A stretch of DNA of 64,000 nt from Algoriphagus sanaruensis (GTDB lineage: Bacteria; Bacteroidota; Bacteroidia; Cytophagales; Cyclobacteriaceae): positions 3,042,501 to 3,106,500 of the forward strand of contig NZ_CP012836.1 of NCBI RefSeq assembly GCF_001593605.1. The letters are read 5' to 3'. Shown piece by piece: positions 45,967 to 54,427 of the stretch (the stretch's first letter is position 1; every line of letters starts with the position of its first letter). The notes under the pieces were generated by a model. That model was not told where the DNA came from. It made no database searches and worked only from the letters and a program-made list of their open reading frames with translations. A program made the translations under genes and the position numbers.

Positions 45967-46083
45967 AGAGCGAAAAGAGCATAATCGCTCTGCTCAATCC
46001 ACCACCCTCAACCAATATTCCGGAAACAAAAAAGGTCGGAGAATTCCCCGACCTACACGAATTGATTTTAAATTCTTAAACCT

Positions 46084-47301
46084 CTAAATCGCCGCTTCAG
46101 CGAGTTCTCGTTTTCTTCGCTCCTCCTCCACAATGCGATTGTAAATTTCAGCCCGCTTCTTAATTCGATTGGTTTTCTCCCAATCCATAAATGCCACAAT
46201 CACAAAAAGCATAAAGTACATGATCTGGGATTTTTGCCGGATGATAATGCCCAAATTCGACATCACAAAGGTCATGGAAATGGAAATGGAAATGAACACC
46301 ACCCCAGCCATTTTTACCATCGCCGGGGCGATCCGGATATAATCGATAAAGCTCTTTTTCAAAATCCGGCTAAACATATAGATATAGAGGGCATTTTCAA
46401 TAGAAACTACAATTCCTAGTGCATTTGGGGAATCAATAAACAGTGGCCTAAACCAAAAAGTAAATAACTTCATAGGAAGGTTGTAGTTACTCATATCCAC
46501 TGCTGATCCTGCCGACTGTAGCCGTTGAGCGTTTAATGAGGTCTCCTCCTCAAAACTTTGTATAACGTTATTAGGATCATATCCTAAAAAAACCAACAAA
46601 TCCTCATACACATAAATACTCATTCCAATCGCAAACACCACCACTGCATACTTTTGGTAGAGAGGTACTTTTTCACGCCCCAAAACAAATCCTACCCCCA
46701 TTCCAATCAAGACCGCGAATAGAATATGGGGTCGAATCATGTAACAAATAAAACTTCCTAGAAGAATGAGAAAAATTCGCTTTTGAGGCCAGGACAATCC
46801 ATAAGTCAGAAATCCCAATCCCGCAAAAATATAGGCACCTTTTCCCAAAGATGCCGTCCAAAAATGCATATTCGGCAAAAACATAAAAATCGTAATTGCA
46901 TCCCATCCCTCAAACTTGGGATTGAAACGCAAATTCTCCTTCATAAAACAATAAAAGTAGACAAAGCCCCAAAAACCCACCCAGGTGGAAAGGAACATCA
47001 TCATATCATAATTGAAGCCCAACCATTTAGCAAATGGATAATTGATCCATTCAATAAATAAGGTTCCTGGCACAAAGGCATCAAACCAATTTTTGTAATG
47101 CTCATAACTTCGAAAATACATTATAGAATCAGACCTATTGACCTGGGCATAAGCCCAATAGACCAACCCAAAAAACATATGATACCAATACATTTGGTTT
47201 AATAGCCCTGCTTTCAACCATTTGTGTTCTTTTTGAAGGTTATTCAAAATCGGCTGAGAGACAAAAAAAAGCAGGATGACTAAGAGTACGGCGCCGAGCA
47301 A
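46084..47301 (-). CDS. Polytopic membrane protein of the polysaccharide locus, possible polymerase
   Basis: 405 residues with about 10 membrane helices and a charged C-terminal tail (KKRAEIYNRIVEEERRKRELAEAA). An in-frame stop lies 12 bases upstream of the TTG at 47301 and the first ATG is 37 codons in, so TTG is the likely start. NRSDSIMYFRSYEHYKNWFDAFVPGTLFIEW, then SLGKGAYIFAGLG, has the feel of Wzy/EpsG-like polymerases, which lack strong motifs. A polymerase or flippase-related role is inference from position only. Confidence 0.6.
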   Translation of the reverse strand: MLGAVLLVILLFFVSQPILNNLQKEHKWLKAGLLNQMYWYHMFFGLVYWAYAQVNRSDSIMYFRSYEHYKNWFDAFVPGTLFIEWINYPFAKWLGFNYDMMMFLSTWVGFWGFVYFYCFMKENLRFNPKFEGWDAITIFMFLPNMHFWTASLGKGAYIFAGLGFLTYGLSWPQKRIFLILLGSFICYMIRPHILFAVLIGMGVGFVLGREKVPLYQKYAVVVFAIGMSIYVYEDLLVFLGYDPNNVIQSFEEETSLNAQRLQSAGSAVDMSNYNLPMKLFTFWFRPLFIDSPNALGIVVSIENALYIYMFSRILKKSFIDYIRIAPAMVKMAGVVFISISISMTFVMSNLGIIIRQKSQIMYFMLFVIVAFMDWEKTNRIKKRAEIYNRIVEEERRKRELAEAAI

Positions 47302-47351
47302 GGGGACTATTGGTTAGTGACAATCAAATATAAAAAAGACAGGTGAATGTT

Positions 47352-47439
47352 GTTCGAGGTTCGGAGTTCAAGGTTCAGGGTTGGTCGAACTAGGAAATTG
47401 TATTTTGTTAGGGGTTCGAGGTTCAGGATTTAGGGTTCG
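47352..47439. repeat. Low-complexity GGTTC(A/G)AGGTTC repeat
   Basis: A run of near-direct repeats of GTTCGAGGTTCGG / GTTCAAGGTTCAGGG in the 208-base gap between the membrane protein and the last GT4 gene, interrupted once. It is probably an interspersed repeat remnant; no function seen. Confidence 0.5.
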
Positions 47440-47509
47440 GAAATGGGCATAATGTCGAAATGGGAAACTGAGGAATTACTTGTGTGAGCAAATAGTGAAG
47501 GGGAAAAGC

Positions 47510-48604
47510 TTAGGTTTGATTGAGAAGAGACTTGTAAAACTGCTCGAATTGGAGGGAGACTTGAGGGAGGGAGTATTGGGTGCAAACGAGCTGATGGGCT
47601 TGGTCTAAGATTTTTTGTTTGACTTCTTTTTCCATTGAGAATACTTCCTGAATGGCTTTTATAAAGGCATGGGAATCGTTTGGGGGGATACACCAGCCGG
47701 TTTCTCCAGTTTTAAGAACTTCAGGAATACCTCCTACGCTATAGGAAATTACCGGAATTTTACAATGCATCGACTCTAAAATCACTGCTGGCAATCCTTC
47801 AATTTTGGAGGGTAAAACCAATGCTGCAGCCTGACTTAAAATAGGAAAAGGATTGGATTGGTTGGGTAGTATGTAAACTCGATCTTCAAGTCCAAAATCC
47901 TTAATTTTTGATTTCAGGCTATTTTCTAAGTACCCTTTCCCCATAAATACCAAATTCAGATTTGGCCAAAGGTTCTGATTTTTATAGAAAATAGTCAAAA
48001 GCCATTCTGGGTCTTTCTCAGGAACAAAGCCTCCCATAAATAGCAAAAAGTTTCGAGGTAAAACTAGATCGCAAGGTTGATTGCTTAAATGGTCAATTTT
48101 CGGAAAATCAATCCCTATCGGGATGGTTTGGGTTTTCTTTCTATAGCTATAAAAATGAATCAAATCTATTCGAGTAGTTTCTGCTACTGAAACTACTCCA
48201 TGAGTTTGATTTAATAAAAAGCGATAATACTGTTTTTGCCAAAATGACTTAACAAATGGGCTCATCATATTCGCATTGCGATAGACCAATTGAAATTTAG
48301 TTTTTGCAATTTTTTTCACAAAAACACCATACCGAAGTGTTTCTGAAGCATTTGCTTGTACAATATCCGGCTGAAACGAATCGATAATACTTTTGAGTTT
48401 CCAAACCCCAATCCAATCCAGTTGGATCCCATCAGGTCTCTCCAAATGGTTGAATTCTCCAGAATAGTTCAAATCTTTTGTACCAGATAAAATACTAATT
48501 ACCAAAACTTCATGGCCTTTATTTTTCAATTGTTCTGAAAGTTGAAGGCTAAAAATTTCGGCTCCTCTCCGTTGAGGGCGAGTAAGCAACTGGAGGATTT
48601 TCAT
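47510..48604 (-). CDS. GT4 family glycosyltransferase
   Basis: 364 residues, GT-B. The start MKILQLLTRPQRRGAEIFSLQLSEQL gives the acceptor domain. The donor domain has LLFMGGFVPEKDPEWLL, FMGKGYLENSLKSKI and EGLPAVILESMHCKIPVISYSVGGIPEVL (E-x7-E). It shares residue order and the RGxEIFxxQLxxxL start with the gene just upstream (48601-49662), so the two are tandem paralogues. It overlaps that gene by ATGA and is the last gene of the long minus-strand unit. Confidence 0.9.
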   Translation of the reverse strand: MKILQLLTRPQRRGAEIFSLQLSEQLKNKGHEVLVISILSGTKDLNYSGEFNHLERPDGIQLDWIGVWKLKSIIDSFQPDIVQANASETLRYGVFVKKIAKTKFQLVYRNANMMSPFVKSFWQKQYYRFLLNQTHGVVSVAETTRIDLIHFYSYRKKTQTIPIGIDFPKIDHLSNQPCDLVLPRNFLLFMGGFVPEKDPEWLLTIFYKNQNLWPNLNLVFMGKGYLENSLKSKIKDFGLEDRVYILPNQSNPFPILSQAAALVLPSKIEGLPAVILESMHCKIPVISYSVGGIPEVLKTGETGWCIPPNDSHAFIKAIQEVFSMEKEVKQKILDQAHQLVCTQYSLPQVSLQFEQFYKSLLNQT

Positions 48605-49662
48605 AGTTGGGAATAGAAATTTAAAAATTCAAAAACCTTCTTTTTAAGGTTGAAGAAGGCTTTTGCTTTTTCGATATCCTTCCTACTCATTCTTAAATAT
48701 TCCTCATAATTGTTGTAGACTGAATTCATCGCCTCAATAAAACCTGCATCGTCATTTGGATCAATTAAAATCAGAGAGGGAAATTCTTTTTTGAGTTCTT
48801 GTATTCCTCCTATTCCATAGGAAATTATAGGTATTCCTAGACATAAAGCCTCTGAAATCACAGCTGGCATCCCTTCGATTAAACTTGGTAAAAGCAAAAC
48901 AGTTGGAATTGACACAATATGCCATGGAGCTGGTACTGCTCCCTGAACAGAAATCTGTGATTGGAGATTTTTTTCGCGCACCATTCTTTCAATTTCTTGC
49001 ATCAAAGGACCATCACCAACAAGCTGAAGATGCCCTCCAACTCCTAAATTCAACGCTTTTTGAAAAATCTCTATTAGGCTAAAGTGATTTTTTTCAGGGG
49101 TAAATCCACCGATATGAAGCCAGGTTAACTTTTGATGGCCCACCAATTGAACCTCAGGTATATGAATGCCGATTGTAATTACTTGATGAGGAAGTTTTGG
49201 GTTAAAAGTGTTTTCGATATCAGATTTACTATACTTAGAAACCGAAACCAATCCATTCATTCTACTCAGGAAAAAAGAATTTAGCTGCTTTTGGAAGTCA
49301 TTTCTGAGATAGTAACTCATGACCCCACCATTATTAAAAATCAATTTGGGTTTCTTGATAAAAAAAAAGGAAGCCAAGGCCAAAAACTTAAAGGTATCCC
49401 CTCCATTGGCTTGAATTATTTCTGCATCAAACGCCGAAACAATTTTTGCAAACTCTTTCCATTTCTTAGGATTCCAAACTGCCTTGGAGGACTTCAGACC
49501 TAGCGATTGAATTTCTCCTTCAAAGGGTAAATCAAATAAACCAGAGTATAGACAAACCAATTTTACCTCTAAACCCTGAGTGGTTAACTCCTGAGCAAGT
49601 TGCGAAGCAAAAATTTCCTGACCTCTTGCTTGTTGTTTATGGATTAAGAAAATAATCTTCAT
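48601..49662 (-). CDS. GT4 family glycosyltransferase (tandem paralogue)
   Basis: 353 residues, GT-B. MKIIFLIHKQQARGQEIFASQLAQEL, then WLHIGGFTPEKNHFSLIEIF, LVGDGPLMQEIERMV and EGMPAVISEALCLGIPIISYGIGGIQEL (E-x7-E). It overlaps its upstream partner (49659) and downstream paralogue by 4 bases each. It probably adds one sugar to a lipid-linked oligosaccharide at the cytoplasmic face; donor and acceptor are unknown. Confidence 0.9.
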   Translation of the reverse strand: MKIIFLIHKQQARGQEIFASQLAQELTTQGLEVKLVCLYSGLFDLPFEGEIQSLGLKSSKAVWNPKKWKEFAKIVSAFDAEIIQANGGDTFKFLALASFFFIKKPKLIFNNGGVMSYYLRNDFQKQLNSFFLSRMNGLVSVSKYSKSDIENTFNPKLPHQVITIGIHIPEVQLVGHQKLTWLHIGGFTPEKNHFSLIEIFQKALNLGVGGHLQLVGDGPLMQEIERMVREKNLQSQISVQGAVPAPWHIVSIPTVLLLPSLIEGMPAVISEALCLGIPIISYGIGGIQELKKEFPSLILIDPNDDAGFIEAMNSVYNNYEEYLRMSRKDIEKAKAFFNLKKKVFEFLNFYSQL

Positions 49663-51269
49663 TTTCTGGTATAAAAATCAACAATCCAGCGATCCCCTAA
49701 AGCATTCATCGTATGGAGCCCCAAATTTCCTTGATTTTCATCCGGCTCAATTCGGTAGGACTCTTCTTCATGATAGGAACTTAGGGTGAGTTGTTTTACC
49801 TCCATGACCCGTATTCGATGCCCATATCTTTTTTCTGAATCCTGTGCAGGTCGAAATAGCTTTCCATCTTTTTGAAACAAACTACCTGCAGGTCTGGAAC
49901 ATCGCACATCAGATACGATAGGATTTTTTGGATGGGAAATCCATTTGGGAGTAAATATGGATTCGGTATAATATAAATACAGCTCATCAAATGGAGAACA
50001 ACCAGGATGGGATTTTTGGTTAACAAAAAGCCAATACCCTTCCTCTGTTTTCCAAAGTGTAGGATCATATGCTTCTTCTTCGAAAATAAGTCCATATTTT
50101 TTCCAACTAAATGGAAAATCCCTTGCCTGATAGAGGAATAATTTCCCCGAATCTGCGGATTCTGGAATCATCCAATAGCCACCATCCTCTTTCCAAATAA
50201 AAGGATAGGAAAGGTGATAATCCTCTTCAATAACTGGAGTGAAATTTCCTTCTTCGTCAACAACAACGATATGTCCTTTCTTTTTTCTCTTATCAAACTG
50301 CTCTGCAAAAACCCAAACCTTATCCTCTTCCAAAATTGGAAATGGATCAGCTAAAAAGGACCTACTTCCTTTTTTTGGTTGAATCAGTTGAACTTCCGTA
50401 GTTAAAAGAACTTGATTTTTAAAAGACAAATTTGATGTCCAACCAATTTCCCAATGTGGGGTTTTAATTCGCTCTAATAACTTCCTTTTGAGATTTCGAG
50501 AGAAAAGATTGAGCCCTAATCCCAACATCGATCTGGTTTTAGGAGGCTTACGAATTGATGATGAAAAATTGGAAGTAGAAGATATATCCTTTCGCTTCCA
50601 ATTATTCGACCCCAAAGAGTTTAAACTTTGGATCACTCTTGCAGGAAAACTAGCGGACATCCAAAATATTCGATTGGCATTTCGCTGAACTGAAAGAGGA
50701 TCCGTTTGGGTGTGGGTTTGGTAAAGCATCTCTCCTTGGTCCAACTGTTCATTAATTCGCATCAAAACACAGCCTGTAGCTGGAATTTGGCACATTACTT
50801 CCCAGAAAGCTGGAGGCCCTCCTCGGTAAATACTTGGATCACCATGGTGAAAGGACCAAACTCCCAGCTTGGGGAGGTTAAGAATTTCACCCGAAAGAAT
50901 ACGAAATCCAAATCGAATAAGAATGTCAGAATTAAAAGTATCGATTCTTTTTAGATCATCCTCAGAAAAATTATCCCTGTATTTTTTTTGGATAGGATTA
51001 ACGGAAAGAATGGGAACAGTTTCAGGGATAATTTGAGAAAGTGGAACTTGTTTAAATGCATCCAAGGAATTTTTAAAAAGTATTCGATCTAATTTTCTGT
51101 AGATCCTATATAACACGGGAGAATTTCCTCCTGAAGGCCTTGGCGAATCATTAACCACGAAAACAGATATTTCTACCTTCCCAGTGGACAAAAGCTTCCT
51201 GATCGTCTCAGCTTGCCAAGCTTGAATAATCAAGGAATCCAAAAGAAAGCCTATTCTGTACAAAATCAA
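49659..51269 (-). CDS. Fusion of formyltransferase N-terminal domain and GINT1-like beta-propeller
   Basis: 536 residues. Residues about 1-210 resemble the formyl-transferase N-terminal domain: GVWSFHHGDPSIYRGGPPAFWEV is the place of the N-I-H-x-S-x-L-P-x-Y-R-G motif, with the His kept, followed by GCVLMRINEQLDQGEML. Residues about 290-536 resemble the glucosamine inositolphosphorylceramide transferase-like domain (ADPFPILEEDKVWVFAEQF, AYDPTLWKTEEGYWLFVNQ, HTMNALGDRWIVDFY). The only sensible start is TTG at 51269. It may formylate an amino sugar and bind or transfer a sugar; this is inference. Confidence 0.75.
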   Translation of the reverse strand: MILYRIGFLLDSLIIQAWQAETIRKLLSTGKVEISVFVVNDSPRPSGGNSPVLYRIYRKLDRILFKNSLDAFKQVPLSQIIPETVPILSVNPIQKKYRDNFSEDDLKRIDTFNSDILIRFGFRILSGEILNLPKLGVWSFHHGDPSIYRGGPPAFWEVMCQIPATGCVLMRINEQLDQGEMLYQTHTQTDPLSVQRNANRIFWMSASFPARVIQSLNSLGSNNWKRKDISSTSNFSSSIRKPPKTRSMLGLGLNLFSRNLKRKLLERIKTPHWEIGWTSNLSFKNQVLLTTEVQLIQPKKGSRSFLADPFPILEEDKVWVFAEQFDKRKKKGHIVVVDEEGNFTPVIEEDYHLSYPFIWKEDGGYWMIPESADSGKLFLYQARDFPFSWKKYGLIFEEEAYDPTLWKTEEGYWLFVNQKSHPGCSPFDELYLYYTESIFTPKWISHPKNPIVSDVRCSRPAGSLFQKDGKLFRPAQDSEKRYGHRIRVMEVKQLTLSSYHEEESYRIEPDENQGNLGLHTMNALGDRWIVDFYTRK

Positions 51270-51272
51270 AAA

Positions 51273-52748
51273 TCAGTGAGATTGACTTAATTGATGATAA
51301 AGGCTCTTCAAAACATCTTCATATTGTTTTGCAATTTTTTCAATATCAAATCGCTCTTCGGAGATTCTGCGAGCCTGAGTCCCCAAATTCTGCATTGCCT
51401 CAGGGTGCTCTATGGACCAAATTATTTGTTTGGCTAATTCCTCAATATTCTGAACTCGAAAGACCAGGGCCGTTTTTTTATCCTCAATCGCCTCTAAATT
51501 CATGGGGATATCTGAAGCTATAATGGGAATTCCTGCCATCATGGCTTCAACCAAGGCACCGGAAAAGCCTTCATACCAGCTAGGAAAGAGGAAGCAGTGG
51601 AATGATGTCCGATGTCCAATATCTGAAGTCCGATGTGCATTCCAATTTGAGATGAGAAGTTCCATCGGGTTGGAGATTCTACCGGGTAGGAAAACTGCAT
51701 TTTGGAGCTTGAGTTCTTGGATTAAGGTTTCCAATTGATTCCTATAGAGTCCCTCACCAAAGATGGTTAAGGTACAATCCGGATAGGTTTCATAGACTTT
51801 AGCAAAGGCCCGAATGGCATCTTGGAACCCTTTTCGTTCCAAAAGGCGGCCGTAGGAAATGAAGTTTCGGATTGGTTCGGACTCCCGAACAACAAAGCGA
51901 TCTGCAATTTCCATTAGAGATTGCTTCGGTCGTTCCTCCCTCGCAATGACGTCATCCGTCACAGGGATCCCTACAGAGTCGGGATATGCAGTCTCTTCGG
52001 GATTCGTCACTGCGCCTGCCCGCTGTGGAGGGAGGCTGCTATCTGATATTTCAGATTTTATATCGAAGCTTTCAGCTGCCGAAGCAGTCTCAACTGGAGA
52101 CGTCATTGCGAGGCTACTTTCCTTTAATTTTGAATTATCCTCTGGGCTTTTTGTAGCCGAAGCAATCTTTTCCTTTGGTTTCGAATTTTCTTCAAAAGAT
52201 TGCTTCGCTGCGCTCGCAATGACGGGTCGTCCTCGATATACCACCGAAATCTTACCGCGCTCTATTCCCAAAGTCTTCACATGCGAATCGGCCAAGGCAT
52301 GAGCATTAGCGATCCAATGACAAGGGATGCCTGCAGTCAAGCGGTCGACCCAATACACCACTTTGTATTTAAATCCCTTCTTATCTGTCCATGCCATAGG
52401 GGCATAACTGTCATTCACTAAGGTTCCCACCAAAGGAACTCCGGTAAAGAAGGATGCGATTCGAGTGATAATGTCGGCCCGCCATAGAGATGAAACCAAT
52501 AAATCGGGCTTTTCCTTTCTTATCAGACTGATCAAGCGGCTTACTGCCAAGGTAAAATGATAACCCTCGGGGATATTTAAAAAAAAGAGCCGGATACCGG
52601 CTCGTTCGTAAGCTTCTCTGAGGTCATGCTTGGGATAGAAATACACAAATCCCACATCCAACTCCTCCGAAAACCGAGAAAGGATCTCTAAGTGACTTCG
52701 TTCAGCTCCTGCATTAACAAGGGCGTCTTGGGTGAAAAGGATTTTCAA
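51273..52748 (-). CDS. GT4 family glycosyltransferase with in-frame repeat insertions
   Basis: 491 residues, of which about 370 are GT4. N-terminal domain at about residues 1-173 (MKILFTQDALVNAGAERSHL, ending ISVVYRGRP). Residues about 174-280 are not GT sequence: they read VIASAAKQSFEE, ASAAESF and VIAREERPKQS, the translation of a known interspersed DNA repeat. Residues about 370-384 (NAHRTSDIGHRTSFH) come from a second repeat. The donor domain resumes at ADRFVVRESEPIRNF and has EGFSGALVEAMMAGIPII (E-x7-E). The first insert sits at the linker between the two domains, so activity might survive. TTG start at 52748 overlaps the upstream stop as TTGA. Confidence 0.85.
   Translation of the reverse strand: MKILFTQDALVNAGAERSHLEILSRFSEELDVGFVYFYPKHDLREAYERAGIRLFFLNIPEGYHFTLAVSRLISLIRKEKPDLLVSSLWRADIITRIASFFTGVPLVGTLVNDSYAPMAWTDKKGFKYKVVYWVDRLTAGIPCHWIANAHALADSHVKTLGIERGKISVVYRGRPVIASAAKQSFEENSKPKEKIASATKSPEDNSKLKESSLAMTSPVETASAAESFDIKSEISDSSLPPQRAGAVTNPEETAYPDSVGIPVTDDVIAREERPKQSLMEIADRFVVRESEPIRNFISYGRLLERKGFQDAIRAFAKVYETYPDCTLTIFGEGLYRNQLETLIQELKLQNAVFLPGRISNPMELLISNWNAHRTSDIGHRTSFHCFLFPSWYEGFSGALVEAMMAGIPIIASDIPMNLEAIEDKKTALVFRVQNIEELAKQIIWSIEHPEAMQNLGTQARRISEERFDIEKIAKQYEDVLKSLYHQLSQSH
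51597..51641. repeat. TCCGATGT-type repeat inside the GT4 gene
   Basis: On the plus strand a run of GATGTCCGATGTCC and GAAGTCCGATGTGC blocks, in frame with the gene (encoding HRTSDIGHRTS). It falls between the end of one helix and the FLFPSW motif of the donor domain. Confidence 0.6.
51909..52229. repeat. AGATTGCTTCG/CGCAATGACG interspersed repeats inserted in a GT4 gene
   Basis: At least three copies of one repeat with ends AGATTGCTTCG and GCAATGACG: 51918-51951 and 52197-52224 in one orientation, 52101-52168 in the other, with diverged sequence between. The inserted block is about 320 bases, has no stop in the gene frame and extends the protein by about 107 residues. Confidence 0.75.
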
Positions 52749-53527
52749 TTGTTCAGTAAATTCTGTTTTTCCTTAATCTGTCTAAAATTTGCCATTCTTT
52801 TTATCCCTTGTAACATTCCTAAAGAAAAGGCGGCTATTGAAAATCTTCTTTTAAGCGGTTGTATCACCTTAAGTACAGCCAATCCTTTATTCCCAAAAGA
52901 ATCATTCAAATAAATCAGCTCCAAGCCTTTATAAACTTTTAACCACTTAAAAATCACACATTTCTCAGTATATCGTTCGGCATCATCCATAATTATCAAA
53001 CACCCCACACTCAAGAATGAATAAATATGATCCAATCCTCCTTCCCTCCCATAATAATACTGCGGACCATCAATAAAAACCATATGTACTCCTTTCCCCG
53101 TAAAATTTTTACTTGCAAGTTTGTACTTGGCATGAATTCCGAATCGGCTAAAAACAAATCGTAGCTTACCCAATTTAAAATTTAGCTTGTGAGGATCGAT
53201 CAAGTTTGTTACTGCTTTTGGCACTTTAAACCAATCTTTATTTTCTTCTATTGAAACAACTTCATAATTAGGATTAATCTTACCTAAAGAATAGTGAAAA
53301 ACGATAGTTGAATATCCAGCCCCAACTTCTACCACCTTGAATACTTTACGCGATCGAGTTATTTGGAGGATAGCTTCTGCTACTTTCTTATCAATAGACC
53401 ACCCCCCAGGTGCAGAATCCAAAACTAACAAGTCCTCATTAGAGGGATCTTTTAAATCAAAGGACAAGCCTTCATTAGAACAATTTGAGTTCAAATAATT
53501 TAGGACACTTTTCCTTACCCAATTCAT
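52745..53527 (-). CDS. Class I SAM methyltransferase-like protein
   Basis: 260 residues. A Rossmann core starts VVEVGAGYSTIVFHYSLG (about residues 65-82), with the acidic strand-2 end VSIEENKDW and HMVFIDGPQYYYGREGGLDHIYSFL, as in the Methyltransf_24 O-methyltransferase group. It probably methylates a sugar or another component of the glycan. It overlaps the upstream GT2 gene by ATGA and the downstream GT4 gene by TTGA. The base composition is more AT-rich than many neighbours. Confidence 0.78.
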   Translation of the reverse strand: MNWVRKSVLNYLNSNCSNEGLSFDLKDPSNEDLLVLDSAPGGWSIDKKVAEAILQITRSRKVFKVVEVGAGYSTIVFHYSLGKINPNYEVVSIEENKDWFKVPKAVTNLIDPHKLNFKLGKLRFVFSRFGIHAKYKLASKNFTGKGVHMVFIDGPQYYYGREGGLDHIYSFLSVGCLIIMDDAERYTEKCVIFKWLKVYKGLELIYLNDSFGNKGLAVLKVIQPLKRRFSIAAFSLGMLQGIKRMANFRQIKEKQNLLNN

Positions 53528-54423
53528 TTTATAGCAAATTTTTTATGAAGCAAAATTGCATTTGAAGTAGGCAGAACAGAAAAGAAAAAAAATAACAAAA
53601 GAGATTTTATAGGATAATTCATCTTTTTAAGATATTGAAAAGCCTTCCCTTTATCTCCGCTGTATAGACTCAGCCACATTGCCTTATGATACCACCATCG
53701 TTTCCTGATAGAATTTTTCTTAATAAGTATTTTATATTTTTCATTAATAAAATCGTAAGCCTTTGCTTGATGATGGTATGATTTCCGGACAGACTCATGT
53801 GTCCCGATCAAACAATTAACTCCCGTAAATTCCACTCCTAGACCTTCATAGTGTTGTGAAATTCTCAAAAAAAACTCACGGTCAACAGAGGCTCTTAGCT
53901 TGATTTCAAACCCGCCCAACTCTTCCAAAACACTTTTTGAAAAACATACTCCAGCGTTTGTCCCGATCCTTAATTGGTCAAAAAAAGTATCACTGGGGAG
54001 AACTTTCAATGGTTTCCAAAATTCCTCTTTTATGGAGCTACCCGACCTATTTACAAATCGTACTCCAGTCCAAAAAAATACAGAATTTGGATGATCATAA
54101 ATCGCTTGGGTTATTTTGTCCAGATAATCTGGCTCATACCAATCGTCACTGTCCAAATAGGCTATCCAGTCGTATGTTGAAGCTTTCCATCCTGTATTTC
54201 TGGCAATTGCATTTCCTTTATTTGTTGAATGACTTAGAATCTTAATTCTTGAATCAGAAAATGAGTTTACTACCGACATTGAATTATCTGAAGAGTAATC
54301 ATCCACTAGGATCAATTCCCAATTCGGACTAGTTTGATTAAGAACACTTGTAATAGCTTTCTCTAAAAATTTTTCCCTGTTAAAAAAAGGGATAACTATA
54401 GAGAAAAAAACAGGTTTCTTCAT
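53524..54423 (-). CDS. GT2 family glycosyltransferase
   Basis: 299 residues. GT-A motifs: FSIVIPFFNREKFLEKAITSVL, LVDDYSSDNS, NKGNAIARNTGW and AYLDSDDWYEPDYL (DxD-like). The acceptor half has FDQLRIGTNAGVCFSKSVL and GGFEIKLRASVDREFFLRI. A C-terminal hydrophobic stretch (SLLLFFFFSVLPTSNAIL) may sit at the membrane. Coupled by ATGA to the methyltransferase gene. Linkage and sugar are unknown. Confidence 0.9.
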   Translation of the reverse strand: MKKPVFFSIVIPFFNREKFLEKAITSVLNQTSPNWELILVDDYSSDNSMSVVNSFSDSRIKILSHSTNKGNAIARNTGWKASTYDWIAYLDSDDWYEPDYLDKITQAIYDHPNSVFFWTGVRFVNRSGSSIKEEFWKPLKVLPSDTFFDQLRIGTNAGVCFSKSVLEELGGFEIKLRASVDREFFLRISQHYEGLGVEFTGVNCLIGTHESVRKSYHHQAKAYDFINEKYKILIKKNSIRKRWWYHKAMWLSLYSGDKGKAFQYLKKMNYPIKSLLLFFFFSVLPTSNAILLHKKFAIK

Positions 54424-54427
54424 TCCC

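Noticed and set aside
51859..52302. Plus-strand frame of 147 codons opposite the GT4 insert
   Set aside because: It is the other strand of the interspersed repeat block and has no start signal or domain.
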